From assembly GCA_023374025.1 (NCBI GenBank), contig SIJG01000134.1:1-64000 (forward strand): 64,000 nucleotides of DNA, in the 5' to 3' direction. Below, in pieces: positions 23,507 to 36,019 of this stretch (position 1 is the first letter of the stretch; each line of letters begins with the position of its first letter). Position numbers and translations under genes: made by a program. The stretch comes from Heterodera schachtii (Eukaryota > Nematoda > Chromadorea > Rhabditida > Heteroderidae). The notes below the pieces were generated by a model. That model made no database searches and was not told the origin of the DNA. It worked only from the letters and a program-made list of their open reading frames with translations.

Positions 23507-24283
23507 CGTTTTCGTACCGGGGTCGTTTTCGTACCGCCATTTTCGTACGGGGTACATTTTCGTACGAGTTCTTGTATAAGCGTCAGATTCGATTAGAAAA
23601 ACTTAAGAACTAATAGAACCAAAGTTATCATTTTTTGTTTCCCATCCATAAATAGAGACCGCATTTTGAGGCATATGTCTTTTCTGCGCACTAGTTTCGA
23701 TATATTAAGTTATAAATAACACATTTTCCACTTGGTTTGAGGCTTCTACATTGACTTTTATTATACCTTTTTGGGATTTTCATGCCTTTTTTCAATTTTT
23801 TGGTGCCTATTATAGTGCCTTTTTCGCGATTTTTAGTGCCTTTTTGCGGGAACACCCGTTTCGGCGCCAGCCCAAGTTTTTTGACTACAACTTTTTTCTT
23901 TGGCTTCTAAATCTAATAATTTTGGTATCATTCGAAAAACAAAAATAACAGGAATTCCAGGACAAACTAGGGTCGCATCTCATAGTTTCGTGAAGTACCG
24001 GCGAGAAAATTGTTACTGTTTTCGGGATTGACATTGGCATAATTGTGCACCAATTTATCATTATTTCGTTTTGTTTTAATTACTTGCTGCTGGTTCATTT
24101 TGTAGTTAATAAAAGCTTAAATTGTCAAAACATTAAAAGTATTTAAAGAATAACAAAATTATTTGAATGCAATTTTTTTGCATATCACTCGTACGAAAAT
24201 GGCGGTACGAAAATGTCCCCCGTACGAAAACGGCGGTACGAAAATGGCGGTACGAAAACGGCGGTACGAAAACGTCCTGGCCC
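23507..24283. mobile_element. Foldback-like element, GTACGAAAATGG family
   Basis: Left array of five GTTTTCGTAC words (23507-23572), right array of seven complementary words (24188-24283), about 780 bp in all. Its interior includes TATCATTCGAAAA and ACTACAACTTTTTTCTTTGG, the same module as the element at 50-434. Confidence 0.6.
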
Positions 24284-24289
24284 GTCATA

Positions 24290-24954
24290 TTTTTGCGTCA
24301 AATGCACTTTCATTTTCTCAATTCCGTATAATCCAAAAGTGATCATGTATTGTTGTTGTTTATCATACCTATAAAAATTTCCTCTCTCTTTAATTTGACT
24401 TAAATAATTTGAATATTCTTTAGCCATTTTAAAAAATTTCCCAAAATTTGTTGCTAATCCTTTGACAAATTCCGAAAATAGAGCATCTTCAGTCTAAAAT
24501 TTAATTAATTTAATTTTCATTGATCATTCATTCTCACCCATGTCCATTTATCATCGAATTTTTTACTCAAAATTATCCAATGCCTGTCATCATTTATTTG
24601 ATTGGCTCTCCATGAGTTTTTTGCTTTTTCTTCCGCTTTTTTGAACATTTCTTCCAAATTTTTCTCAAAATATTGTCGGATTATTCCGTATAAATTTTCA
24701 TTTGTTTGGCATTCATTCGCTGTGTCAATTGCCAATTCCAAAATCATTTCATTAATTTGCATTTCGTTTTCATTTTCCAATTTTAATCCATATTTTAATC
24801 TCTTCTCGTTCAACAATTTTAGTTCAAAATAATCATCGAATAGTTTGATTAATTTATATTCAAGACGTTTACTCCAATATAAATTAAAATAAAATTGAGA
24901 AATTCTTGCCAGACAAAATATAACATAATTTATTGGTCCTTCAAGGGCAATCAT
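24290..24954 (-). pseudogene. Two-exon fragment of unknown gene, minus strand
   Basis: Exon 1 (24954 to about 24530) encodes a hydrophilic helical protein of about 142 residues and ends at a GTGAGA donor after a TW pair. A TTTTAG acceptor near 24494 opens exon 2 in phase (TEDALFSEFVKGL, then a Lys-rich stretch to HLTQKYD). It runs directly into the word array at 24283. No domain is recognised. The cut edge (KYD) and the opening of the plus-strand fragment at 22755 (YEAHLG) could have been contiguous before an inversion; this is inference. Confidence 0.5.
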
Positions 24955-26220
24955 TAATAATTGGTGTCCTGACGAAAAAAATGTTAAAAATTTGTCGGGT
25001 ATTTTTTCTAGGCTTAAAAAATGCGCTGATCACGAATCTGAGCTCAGATTTTGAAAATCTTTGATTTCGAATGAGCTATTAAATGTATGGAGAAGTCAAG
25101 TTTTCAATTTTTTACGATTTTTTTAAATTTTCATTATTAATCCCTAGGGGTCTTATGAGACGGTGGTCTGGGGTTCGAATCCGCTTGGCTGCGGTTTATT
25201 TTTTTAGGTACTTGTACAATTTACACACCATAAAAATTTTCTGAAATTGTTTTCGGGTCATTTCTTAAAAGTGTATTTTCCCGATTTTTTTTGACATTTT
25301 TTAGTGGAAATTTTCGGTAAAAAACGCCAAAAAAGGCACAAAAACGGCAAAATGCCAAAAATTGCTAAACTTTTTTAAAAAATAATTTAAAATTGAAAGA
25401 AATCAAGTAGTTGACAAAAAAATATTAGATAAAAATCAATGATTTTCAAAATGTGAGCTCAGATTCGTGATCAGCTCCTTTTTAAGCCTAGAAAAAATAC
25501 ACGACAAATTTTTAACATTTTTTCGTCGGTACACCAATATTTTGAAGAAAGGAGCTCAAAAAAGCATTTCTGCATTGAAAATTTCGATTCTGAAGTCACT
25601 ATACGTCATTAAAATCAGACTTTGACGCTTCTCACCAAAATAATTAAAAAATTTTGGCGTTATGTCATTATTTTATTAACTATTTCAAGATTTTTCATCA
25701 CTAAAAGTTGCGGCCCCGGTCATTAAAAATCTGTTGAAAAATAATCCCCCTGTCTCCATTAAAGGCCCTGTCTCTAATTATGTCCCCCTTTCTGAAGAGG
25801 TTGAAAAATAATCCCCCCGGGGCCTTAATTAGAGAATATACGGTATCCAAGAGATTAACCAATTGGAAAGTCTTGACTTTTTTTCAATTTTTTGCAGTAC
25901 AAAAGTTATGCCCCAAACATCTTACGCCAAATAACTCAATTTTATATAAAAAAATTCTGTAATAGGGGTTGGAAATTTTTTTAAATTATGATAAATAAGC
26001 CTGCCAGAAAGAGAGAAAACAATTTTATACCAAATTGCATTTGGGATGGTGAGTCTACACTAATACCAGCAAAGCATTAGACCGTGAAAAATTATTAGAC
26101 TGTATAATAATTTGTCAGTCTTAATTTAGTTTATAAAATTCACTTAAATATAGATTAAATTAAGCACCCGAAGTAAAACGGGAGTGAAAAAATTTTTCAA
26201 AATATAAAAAATTCGGTTAT
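24955..26220. other. Interior of foldback element, AT-rich
   Basis: Non-coding and also present inverted at 34160-35410. Contains palindromic segments such as GATCACGAATCTGAGCTCA at 25029, whose complement is near 25456, and a GGTTCGAATCC string at 25174. Confidence 0.6.
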
Positions 26221-26617
26221 ATGCAACCACGCGAAAACGGCCACGCGAAAATGGCCCTCACGCGAAAATGGCCACGCGAAAACGGCCACGCGAAAACGGC
26301 CACGCGAAAATGGCCCTCACGCGAAAATGGCCACGCGAAAACGGCCACGCGAAAACGGCCACGCGAAAATGGCCCTCACGCGAAAATGGCCACGCGAAAA
26401 CGGCCACGCGAAAACGGCCACGCGAAAACGGCCACGCGAAAACGGCCACGCGAAAACGGCCACGCGAAAACCGCCACGCGAAAATGGCCCTCACGCGAAA
26501 ATGGCCACGCGAAAACGGCCACGCGAAAACGGCCACGCGAAAACCGCCACGCGAAAATGGCCCTCACGCGAAAATGGCCACGCGAAAACGGCCACGCGAA
26601 AACGACCCCGACCGAAC
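26221..26617. repeat. Tandem array of CACGCGAAAACGGC, 397 bp
   Basis: About 28 copies of a 14-bp word, a minority extended by CCT. All six frames are open through it, so the ORFs here are artefacts. The inverted counterpart at 33539-34147 has about 43 copies, showing array-length change after duplication. Confidence 0.95.
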
Positions 26618-26689
26618 TTTGTTTAATGTAACTAAATAAAAATTTTTAAATTAATGCCAAAATATACAAAATGAAAAATTCTTTAAGAA

Positions 26690-26851
26690 CTCTTTACCAA
26701 TGAGGATAAATTGCAAAATATGAAGCAATATTTTAAAACCAAAGAAGAAAATCCAAAAATCACCGACCAAATAATTGCCAATAATTTGGGAATTGGGTTT
26801 TCCACGCTGAAAACATGGAAAAAGGAATTTGCATCAATTTCTGATCTGTGA
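26690..26851 (+). pseudogene. HTH family copy, last exon
   Basis: Encodes TNEDKLQNMKQYFKTKE, then PKITDQIIANNLGIGFSTLKTWKKEF and a stop: a helix-turn-helix module. The upstream exon is lost except for an MPKY end at about 26655. The foldback array starts just before it. The same fragment lies inverted at 33295-33455. Confidence 0.6.
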
Positions 26852-27170
26852 TTTATGAAGGAGTTTGTGTTATTTGATACATATGTCTTTGTGATGTTAT
26901 ATTTTTAAACTCATATTTTAATAAATTGCTAAAATATTTTAAAAAAAACAGCAATTATCAAAACATTATTTATAAATTTTTACCTATTTAAACACCAAAA
27001 ACATGGGCCTTGCTTTTTTACATGTTAGATTATCATTCTAATGCATATGTCTGCTGAAAATGACTCATGAATCTGATTTGTTTTATGAATTTTTAATTAC
27101 ATATTATTTAAGGTTAATATTTTAGTAAAAAATGACTTTTTGATCCGAATGCATTAAAAAATTACTATTG

Positions 27171-27312
27171 CTAATTTCCTCCCAAAATTGTTAAAGATGA
27201 AAATCGGAGCCTTTTGGAAGCAATTTCAAAAATGTTCTGATTTTCGGCCCCAAAATCTGATTTTTTTGAGACCGTTGTTCTGTTTTGAAAAATTTTCGAT
27301 CGCACCCTTGAT
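27171..27312 (-). mobile_element. Fragment of CAGGGGTGCGATC hAT-like family
   Basis: GTTCTGATTTT words followed by AAAATTTTCGATCGCACCC, the right end of the element family at 14126-14903. An inverted copy is at 32838-32973 in the other duplication arm. Confidence 0.65.
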
Positions 27313-28254
27313 TTCGAGGTTGATCTGATTACGAATATGGCATCCATTTCGACCAATTCGGGATCCCGGATCCAAATTCGAGCAAAAAGCCGAAAAGTCA
27401 AATTTTTCGAATTATGGGTTTGTGGGTCGAACTATGTCAAAATAAATTAAAATGAATATCAAAGTCACCTAAATGCTAAAAAAAATTATTTAAACCTTTT
27501 TTGGCCAATATGCAAAATTCGAAAAATTTGAATTCTCGATTCTTTGTTCGAATTCGGGTCCGGGACTAGGATTGATCGAAATGGATGCAATATTCGTGAT
27601 CAGCGACCTCGAAAACCCCCGGATATTTGTTTTTAGGACTTTTAACCAAAAAAAAGTTATAAAAATCTTGAACAAAATCATTTTCCATGTCATATAAAAG
27701 TACACTTTCTCCGCTTCTCTCGTTCATTCTCATTACAGACTTTTTACTGCTTTAACACATTTTTTGCTGCTCATTTGTCAGCTCAAGCCTTATCTTTTTT
27801 TTTTAATCATTCCGACATTAAAATTATTCCTCCAAAATTTTAAATGTCAAAATTCGCCTCAATTTATTTTAATGTATGAGTAGTCTTTACCATTCAATCA
27901 AATTCTGCATTTGTTGTAAAAATTCTGATTACTGCAGGTGTCGGTCCGATCTGTCCTTATTTTCATATATATCATTCGGACCAAAAAAGGGGACTTAAAT
28001 TTAATTAATATCCAAATAAAGGCCCCTTCCCCTCTATATGGTTTTTCATCGGGGACACTTAAACTGGAAAAGTGCCCGATTTTTGAAGCCCTTGGGAAAA
28101 GGCCGCCAATTCTGTTGTCATTTCTACAGTGTCGGGGCCAAATGTAACCCTATTTAACAGCCTTTCAACAGTTTAATTCATATATAAAGTGTTTAAATTA
28201 CACTTTGCTAATTGCTTTCCGTATTCCCATTTAGGCAAAATTATTTTTTTTTTA

Positions 28255-30072
28255 ATGGCACCGCCCGTCAAAAAAAGGAAAAAGTTTTCCTCTGACAATC
28301 GCCACCTCAATTCTTTTACCGAAATTGGTGAACATGAACAACAATCGATGGGCTCACTTACGACATCGTTTGGAAAACGGCGAAGTGTTCGCGTGGCAAA
28401 GAAAATGAACCGACCGTTGTGGACGAAATTGAAACGGTCATCCAAAACTGGCACTTTTTCCTTTTAGGGCCCAAATTTTGGATTTGGCACTTTTTGAGAG
28501 AAAAACTCAATTTTTTTTACCAGTTGAAGTAATTTTTTCTCACCTTTCAGCTGGATTTGCAGCGATGTTTTGATGGACGCTCTCCCATTCTTTAACCACG
28601 CTCAACTCGGCCTCAAATTGGCACTGGTTTCGCCCCGTTTTGATGCGTTGGTCGACACGCATTTCGACGGCAAATCGGAGCTGACAATTTGGAGACAAAT
28701 CAGAATTGACAAGATTGGAACAATGCCGAAACTGTCCGTGTTTATCAACTATGTCAAATCTGTGCCATTTCCTTTGCCCGACCGTCCGTTGCCCAACAAA
28801 ATTCGCTTCAAGGACCTTCAAATTGCGTAATTCCAAATTAAAAACACATTAAAAAGCATTCCGTCCGTTTTCAGGTACATTGACCATTTCGTCATCGCAT
28901 TTCTCCGTGCCAATAGACAAATTTTCGATGGAAATGGCACCGCTTTGAAATTCTCCATTTGGTCAGCCAAAAACGATGTGGTGCAGATTTGGGATGTTTT
29001 GGCGCGTGAAATTTGGCCCATTTTTGCGCCAAACATTCGCCACTTGGGCTTGACCAATGCCGACCATCTTGACAATTTGCGTCGTCTCATCTCACCAACA
29101 ATCTTCTCCGATCTGAAATGGCTGAATTCAATCAATACCTATCGTCTGTTGCCCGATGCGATTGGTGGTGATTTTGATCAATCAAATGCAACTAGTGGCC
29201 AAATTCTGTCCAAATGGCTGCACACTCCGACAACCAATGGCCAACCCAAGCGATTAAATTGTGTTTATTATCATGAGCCAGCAATTAACATCGATGAATG
29301 GATCAACACTTTCAAAGAAGTGTGTGGCCACATTTTGTTCAAACAAAATTGATGATTGGCTTTTAATTTGTTTCCCATTATTTAGGCATTTCTTCGTGCC
29401 ACTTCTTCTGCTTGCTACGCAATTCAATTTACTGTTCATGCCACGTTGACGTCAATGGTGCCATTTGAAGAGGTGAACAAACGAACCAACGAGAAGCTGA
29501 CACTGATCAGAAAAGCATGTGAATATGGATGGGCCATCCGCTGGATGATTAAACGACACCAAATTGGACAAATGGTTCAGTGGGAGGACGCAAATTTGGA
29601 CAATTTGAACAATGTCAGCATTGATTTGTGTGGCGACAAAAAATACATTGGGTGAGTATGAAAAACAAAAGAATTCAAACAATTTTTTCTACAAGTTTTC
29701 ATGGTAATGCTTTAGATTGTGCACCACCCCCTTAAATTAATTTTGAAATTTCGACTTATTGTTCGGGTCCACGATTCGAAATTGATCAAAATGAATGTAG
29801 GATTCGGGTTCTCCGACCCAGAAAACACCTATAAATATGTTTTCATGACTTGTTTGAACAAAAAAATTTTTCTTCCAAAAAGGGGGCCTACCATCTAAAG
29901 TATTACTGTTTTCATAATATTTTTATGTACTACCGATGATGGATTCCATTGTTAAAGAAAAACAAATTGAAATTTTCGAGATTTAATCACTCAATTTAGG
30001 CCATTGTCTCCACAAAAGAAGAAGAAGAAGAATCGGGACAAAGCGGCGGAAAAGGGTGCCGAAATGTGCTGA
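28255..30072 (+). CDS. F-box-like nematode expanded-family protein, five exons
   Basis: Exons 28551-28826, 28875-29319, 29386-29651 and 30000-30072 join in phase with GT-AG introns (acceptors TTTCAG, TTTCAG, ATTTAG, TTTAG). A candidate first exon (28255-about 28450) encodes a basic leader (PVKKRKK) but its donor is unclear. Exon 2 opens with a degenerate F-box-like segment (ICSDVLMDALPFF..AQLGLKLALVSPRF) followed by HFDGKSELTIWRQI, which I associate with a large lineage-specific family of cyst nematodes. The last exon is a short Lys-rich tail. It is the only intact-looking host gene here and sits in the spacer of the inverted duplication. Family name provisional; likely a substrate adaptor of an SCF ubiquitin ligase if the F-box holds. 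Confidence 0.7.
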
Positions 30073-31720
30073 AGAAATGAAATAAATTTGAGAAATAATC
30101 GGCTTTTTTGGAGATATTCAATGGACAAATGGATCTGTTAATTATTTTAGATGCTCATTTTTGCTCGTTAATTTTGTTGATTTTTCCGATGAAATATTTT
30201 TTTCGTGTATTTCTGGCACATGTAAATTTCGCAATTCTATCCGTGCCAATAAGCATTTTCATGTAATTTCGTGCATTTGAATCGAATTTATTGTATAAAT
30301 GTGGATTCTTAAATTCTAATTCTCGACATTTTGTTCGAGTCCGGATTCGGGGTGCCGAAACAGATGTTGTGTTCGGGTTCCTCAGCCCTGAAAAAACTTA
30401 AAATTACAGAAAAAAGCTTTCCTTCAAAATTCGTCCCAAGAGACCCTAAAAAATGAAAAGTAGTTAAATAACAAAGAAAGCCTACCCCAATGTTTTTCAT
30501 CAGATTCATTAAATTAAAAAGTGCCCCTCAACAGCTTAATTTGTATTCAAAAAGCGGCACTTAATTTGTACAATTTATGTATAGGGCTCCGATTTTTAGT
30601 TCTAAAAACTGTCAAAATAGTTGCTACAAACGAGAAAATAGACGCCATGAAGCTTAAAGTTCTAAAAACAAAAACCCTAGAAAATAGGCTCTAATAATCC
30701 GAAAAGTAGCTTAACACCCACCATAAAACAACATGTTTTTCGTGCGTTTCAGAACATGAATTTTGCAAGCTTATTGACCGAATTATAGAAAACCGATTTT
30801 TGTCATTTTTGGTAACTTTCTTGAGGATTTATAATCCTAAATTTTGGAATAATTTATGTTTAAACGAGTTTTTCTGATAAAATCCACCGATGTCATAAAT
30901 TTTTATTTTGCGTTCAAAATAAAATTATTACAATGAGTCAATTAGTTTCATAAAATTGCAAAAAATTAATACTATTCTTTAGAAACATCTTTAGTGCACG
31001 GTTAACTCCGATTTTGTTACAATTTTCGTTCTTTTATCATTTTTTTGAATTTTTACCGTTTTTTATTGAATATTTTTTCCTTATTTTTAATTTTTTGTTT
31101 TAAAATTCTTCTAACTTTTAATTAAAAAGGTTCTTCTTTTCAAATTTGTCTGATTTTTCACATTTAATTGTCCTGAAGATATGAATTTTATCATTTTTTG
31201 TTGTTGTAATTTAATAATAATTTTGATTTCATGGACAGGCAAAAAATTTCGGCAAATATGCCCTAAAAGTGCCAAACAATGATCTAAACCATACAAAAAT
31301 TGTGTGAAAATTCAAAACTAAACTAATTAAACGAAGCTAATTGCATATTAATTACGCAAATTTTAAGAGTTAAGAAAAAAAGTGTTTTTTTTTTTGAAAA
31401 ATTTGAATAAAATTGAAATATAAGTTTTAGGAGCATTCTTTAATTATTTGCGCAAGAAAAGAAGCTTGTTCTTTTTTCACATGGATCAGGACTTTGAAAA
31501 AACTGGGTTTCAACTTAAGTATATCAACGGGCCAGGTGGGCTTTTCCAAATTCAATTGCAACTCATACAACCGTAAAAAAAAGAAAAGTTAATAAATTGT
31601 TTTTTTAAAGTTTCATCTTAATAAAATCAAATATTTTTTAATCACCTAATTAATAATCGAATAAAAATAACAGTGTAAAAAATCTTTATTGATAAAATAT
31701 AAGAATCTTCAATCTCATAA
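30073..31720. other. AT-rich spacer DNA
   Basis: No gene or clear repeat is supported; short ORFs only. Confidence 0.5.
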
Positions 31721-31930
31721 TTATTGCAAGGCATAACTTTTCATTGACACGCGAACACTTCGCCGTTTTCCAAACGATGTCGTAAGTGAGCCCATCGATT
31801 GTTGTTCATGTTCACCAATTTCGGTAAAAGAATTGAGGTAGCAATTGTCAGAGGAAAACTTTTTCTTTTTTTTGACGGGCGATGCCATTAAAAAAAAATA
31901 ATTTTGCCTAAATGGGAATACGGAAAGCAA
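31721..31930 (-). pseudogene. Duplicated, truncated first exon of the F-box-like gene
   Basis: The minus-strand frame repeats the leader of the gene at 28255 (VKKKKKFSSDN, then GEHEQQSMGSLTTSFGKRR). It diverges after SVRV, which marks the inner breakpoint of the inverted duplication at about 31748. The downstream exons are absent. Confidence 0.8.
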
Positions 31931-33294
31931 TTAGCAAAGTGTAATTTAAACACTTTATATATGAATTAAACTGTTGAAAGGCTGTTAAATAGGGTTACAT
32001 TTGGCCCCGACACTGTAGAAATGACAACAGAATTGGCGGCCTTTTACCAAGGGCTTCAAAAATCGTGCACTTTTCCAGTTTAAGTGTCCCCGATGAAAGA
32101 CCATAGAGAGGGGGGGGGGGGCTTTATTTGGAGATTAATTAAATTTAAGTCCCCTTTTTTGGTCCGAATGATATATATGAAAATAAGGACAGATCGGACG
32201 GACACCTGCAGTAATCAGAACTTTTATAACAAATGCAGAATTTGATTGAGTGGTAAAGACTACTCATACATTAAAATAAATTGAGGCGAATTTTGACATT
32301 TAAAATTTTGGAGGAATAATTTTAATGTCGGAATGATTAAAAAAAAAAGATAAGGCTTGAGCTGACAAATGAGCAGCAAAAAATATGTTAAAGCAGTAAA
32401 AAATGTGTAATGAGAATGAACGAGAGAAGCGGAGAAAGTGTACTTTTATATGACATGAGAAATGATTTTGTTCAAGATTTTTATAACTTTTTTTTTGGTT
32501 AAAAGTCCTAAAAACAAATATCCGGGGGTTTTCGAGGTCGCTGATCACGAATATTGCATCCATTTCGATCAATCCGAGTCCCGGACCCGAATTCGAACAA
32601 AGAATCGAGAATTCAAATTTTTCTAATTTTGCATATTGGCCAAAAAAGGTTTAAATAATTTTTTTTAGCATTTAGGTGACTTTGATATTCATTTTAATTT
32701 ATTTTGACATAGTTCGACACAAAAACCCGTAACTCGAAAAATTTGACTTTTCGGCTTTTTGTTCGAATTTGGGTCCGGGATCCCGAATTGGTCGAAATGG
32801 ATGCCATATTCGTAATCAGATCAACCTCGAAATCAAGGGTGCGATCGAAAATTTTTCAAAACAGAACAACGGTCTCAAAAAAATCAGATTTTGGGGCCGA
32901 AAATCAGAACATTTTTGAAATTGCTTCCAAAAGGCTCCGATTTTCATCTTTAACAATTTTGGGAGGAAATTAGCAATAGTAATTTTTTAATGCATTCGGA
33001 TCAAAAAGTCATTTTTTACTAAAATATTAACCTTAAATAATATGTAATTAAAAATTCATAAAACAAATCAGATTCATGAGTCATTTTCAGCAGACATATG
33101 CATTAGAATGATAATCTAACATGTAAAAAAGCAAGGCCCATGTTTTTGGTGTTTAAATAGGTAAAAATTTATAAATAATGTTTTGATAATTGCTGTTTTT
33201 TTTAAAATATTTTAGCAATTTATTAAAATATGAGTTTAAAAATATAACATCACAAAGACATATGTATCAAATAACACAAACTCCTTCATAAATC

Positions 33295-33455
33295 ACAGAT
33301 CAGAAATTGATGCAAATTCCTTTTTCCATGTTTTCAGCGTGGAAAACCCAATTCCCAAATTATTGGCAATTATTTGGTCGGTGATTTTTGGATTTTCTTC
33401 TTTGGTTTTAAAATATTGCTTCATATTTTGCAATTTATCCTCATTGGTAAAGAGT
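33295..33455 (-). pseudogene. HTH family copy, last exon (inverted duplicate)
   Basis: Reverse-complementary copy of 26690-26851. Confidence 0.6.
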
Positions 33456-33534
33456 TCTTAAAGAATTTTTCATTTTGTATATTTTGGCATTAATTTAAAA
33501 ATTTTTATTTAGTTACATTAAACAAAGTTCGGTC

Positions 33535-35945
33535 GGGGTCGTTTTCGCGTGGCCGTTTTCGCGTGGCCATTTTCGCGTGAGGGCCATTTTCGCGTGGCCG
33601 TTTTCGCGTGGCCGTTTTCGCGTGGCCATTTTCGCGTGAGGGCCATTTTCGCGTGGCGGTTTTCGCGTGGCCGTTTTCGCGTGGCCGTTTTCGCGTGGCC
33701 GTTTTCGCGTGGCCGTTTTCGCGTGGCCGTTTTCGCGTGGCCGTTTTCGCGTGGCCATTTTCGCGTGAGGGCCATTTTCGCGTGGCCGTTTTCGCGTGGC
33801 CGTTTTCGCGTGGCCGTTTTCGCGTGAGGGCCATTTTCGCGTGGCCGTTTTCGCGTGGCCGTTTTCGCGTGGCCATTTTCGCGTGGCCGTTTTCGCGTGG
33901 CCGTTTTCGCGTGGCCGTTTTCGCGTGGCCGTTTTCGCGTGGCCGTTTTCGCGTGGCCGTTTTCGCGTGGCCGTTTTCGCGTGGCCATTTTCGCGTGAGG
34001 GCCATTTTCGCGTGGCCGTTTTCGCGTGGCCGTTTTCGCGTGGCCATTTTCGCGTGAGGGCCATTTTCGCGTGGCCGTTTTCGCGTGGCCGTTTTCGCGT
34101 GGCCATTTTCGCGTGAGGGCCATTTTCGCGTGGCCGTTTTCGCGTGGTTGCATATAACCGAATTTTTTATATTTTGAAAAATTTTTTCACTCCCGTTTTA
34201 CTTCGGGTGCTTAATTTAATCTATATTTAAGTGAATTTTATAAACTAAATTAAGACTGACAAATTATTATACAGTCTAATAATTTTTCACGGTCTAATGC
34301 TTTGCTGGTATTAGTGTAGACTCACCATCCCAAATGCAATTTGGTATAAAATTGTTTTCTCTCTTTCTGGCAGGCTTATTTATCATAATTTAAAAAAATT
34401 TCCAACCCCTATTACAGAATTTTTTTATATAAAATTGAGTTATTTGGCGTAAGATGTTTGGGGCATAACTTTTGTACTGCAAAAAATTGAAAAAAAGTCA
34501 AGACTTTCCAATTGGTTAATCTCTTGGATACCGTATATTCTCTAATTAAGGCCCCGGGGGGATTATTTTTCAACCTCTTCAGAAAGGGGGACATAATTAG
34601 AGACAGGGCCTTTAATGGAGACAGGGGGATTATTTTTCAACAGATTTTTAATGACCGGGGCCGCAACTTTTAGTGATGAAAAATCTTGAAATAGTTAATA
34701 AAATAATGACATAACGCCAAAATTTTTTAATTATTTTGGTGAGAAGCGTCAAAGTCTGATTTTAATGACGTATAGTGACTTCAGAATCGAAATTTTCAAT
34801 GCAGAAATGCTTTTTTGAGCTCCTTTCTTCAAAATATTGGTGTACCGACGAAAAAATGTTAAAAATTTGTCGTGTATTTTTTCTAGGCTTAAAAAGGAGC
34901 TGATCACGAATCTGAGCTCACATTTTGAAAATCATTGATTTTTATCTAATATTTTTTTGTCAACTACTTGATTTCTTTCAATTTTAAATTATTTTTAAAA
35001 AAGTTTAGCAATTTTTGGCATTTTGCCGTTTTTGTGCCTTTTTTGGCGTTTTTTACCGAAAATTTCCACTAAAAAATGTCAAAAAAAATCGGGAAAATAC
35101 ACTTTTAAGAAATGACCCGAAAACAATTTCAGAAAATTTTTATGGTGTGTAAATTGTACAAGTACCTAAAAAAATAAACCGCAGCCAAGCGGATTCGAAC
35201 CCCAGACCACCGTCTCATAAGACCCCTAGGGATTAATAATGAAAATTTAAAAAAATCGTAAAAAATTGAAAACTTGACTTCTCCATACATTTAATAGCTC
35301 ATTCGAAATCAAAGATTTTCAAAATCTGAGCTCAGATTCGTGATCAGCGCATTTTTTAAGCCTAGAAAAAATACCCGACAAATTTTTAACATTTTTTTCG
35401 TCAGGACACCAATTATTAATGATTGCCCCCCCCCCCCTTTTGATGGCTTTTTAGAACGACTAGAGCTTGAATTTAAATTTAGAATTAATTAAAATTAATC
35501 TTTATTAAAAATAAGATTTAAAAAAATATAATTCCATTTATCCCCCGGGGGATAAATAGAGACGGGGGGATTATTTTTCAACATCCTCAGAAAGGGGGAC
35601 ATAATTGGAGACAGGGCCTTTAATGGAGACAGGGCCTTAATTAGAGAATATACGGTATGTGAAAAGAAGAGTTCCCCGCCCCCGAAAAAGAAAAAAAGAA
35701 ACAGAAATGTCGTGATGCCGATGGTCGGATTCTGTGTCTCATTCACGTTGTCAATATTTGAAGTTATACAAGCATAAAAATGTCGATGCTTTTGAGCAAA
35801 TAAAAGCAAAAAATTGTTTGAAATCGGATTTGGGATTCTAAATAGGTCGAAATCTATGTTCGGCACCCATCCGACCAATTGCAGTCCTAATAGGCACTCA
35901 CGCGAAAACGTACCCCACGCGAAAACGGCCACGCGAAAACGTCCT
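33535..35945. mobile_element. Foldback-like element, right copy, 2.4 kb
   Basis: Large terminal array (33539-34147), interior of about 1.75 kb, and a short inverted terminal array of CACGCGAAAACG words (35898-35945). It appears to be the uninterrupted form of the element at 22160-26620. It abuts the CAA/CAG repeat on its outer side. Confidence 0.7.
33539..34147. repeat. Tandem array of GCCGTTTTCGCGTG, 608 bp
   Basis: About 43 copies of the 14-bp word. Overlapping long ORFs on both strands are repeat artefacts. Confidence 0.95.
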
Positions 35946-36019
35946 GGCCACAACAAAGTTATGAATTTGTGGCTTTTTGTACTTATCTTTTAAAATAAAA
36001 AATGACCAAAATCTTTTAA

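Larger units (their letters stand above)
22677..24947. mobile_element. 2.27-kb insertion bounded by GTACGAAAACGG words
   Basis: Absent from the right duplication arm, where the flanks are joined through a C13 homopolymer (35421-35434). It holds word arrays at 22683-22738 (right-hand orientation), 23507-23572 (left-hand) and 24188-24283 (right-hand), and two gene fragments facing each other. Confidence 0.65.
22160..26620. mobile_element. Foldback-like element, left copy, with nested insert
   Basis: The left end has three GTTTTCGCGTG words (22163-22210). The right end is the 397-bp array at 26221-26617. The interior (22210-22676 and 24948-26220) has no intact gene. Compared with the copy at 33535-35945 it carries an extra 2.27 kb. 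It interrupts the Helitron helicase on the left and a copy of the HTH gene on the right. Confidence 0.7.
22159..28396 (+). repeat. Left arm of large inverted duplication
   Basis: Reverse-complementary to 31748-35945 with near identity over long stretches (for example 24948-26200 against 34160-35420). It differs by a 2.27-kb insertion (22677-24947) and by array length. The outer end lies in the foldback terminal words. The inner end lies inside the first exon of the F-box-like gene. Confidence 0.9.
31748..35945 (-). repeat. Right arm of large inverted duplication
   Basis: Reverse complement of 22159-28396 minus the 2.27-kb insert. The outer end is the short word array at 35898-35945. Confidence 0.9.

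Noticed and set aside
25140..25205. GGTTCGAATCC string resembling a tRNA B-box (also inverted near 35190)
   Set aside because: The surrounding bases do not form a T-stem or acceptor stem, and no anticodon arm can be drawn; at most a SINE relic.
26221..34153. ORFs of 60-211 aa in the GAAAACGGC arrays
   Set aside because: The array word contains no stop in several frames, so the ORFs simply follow array length.
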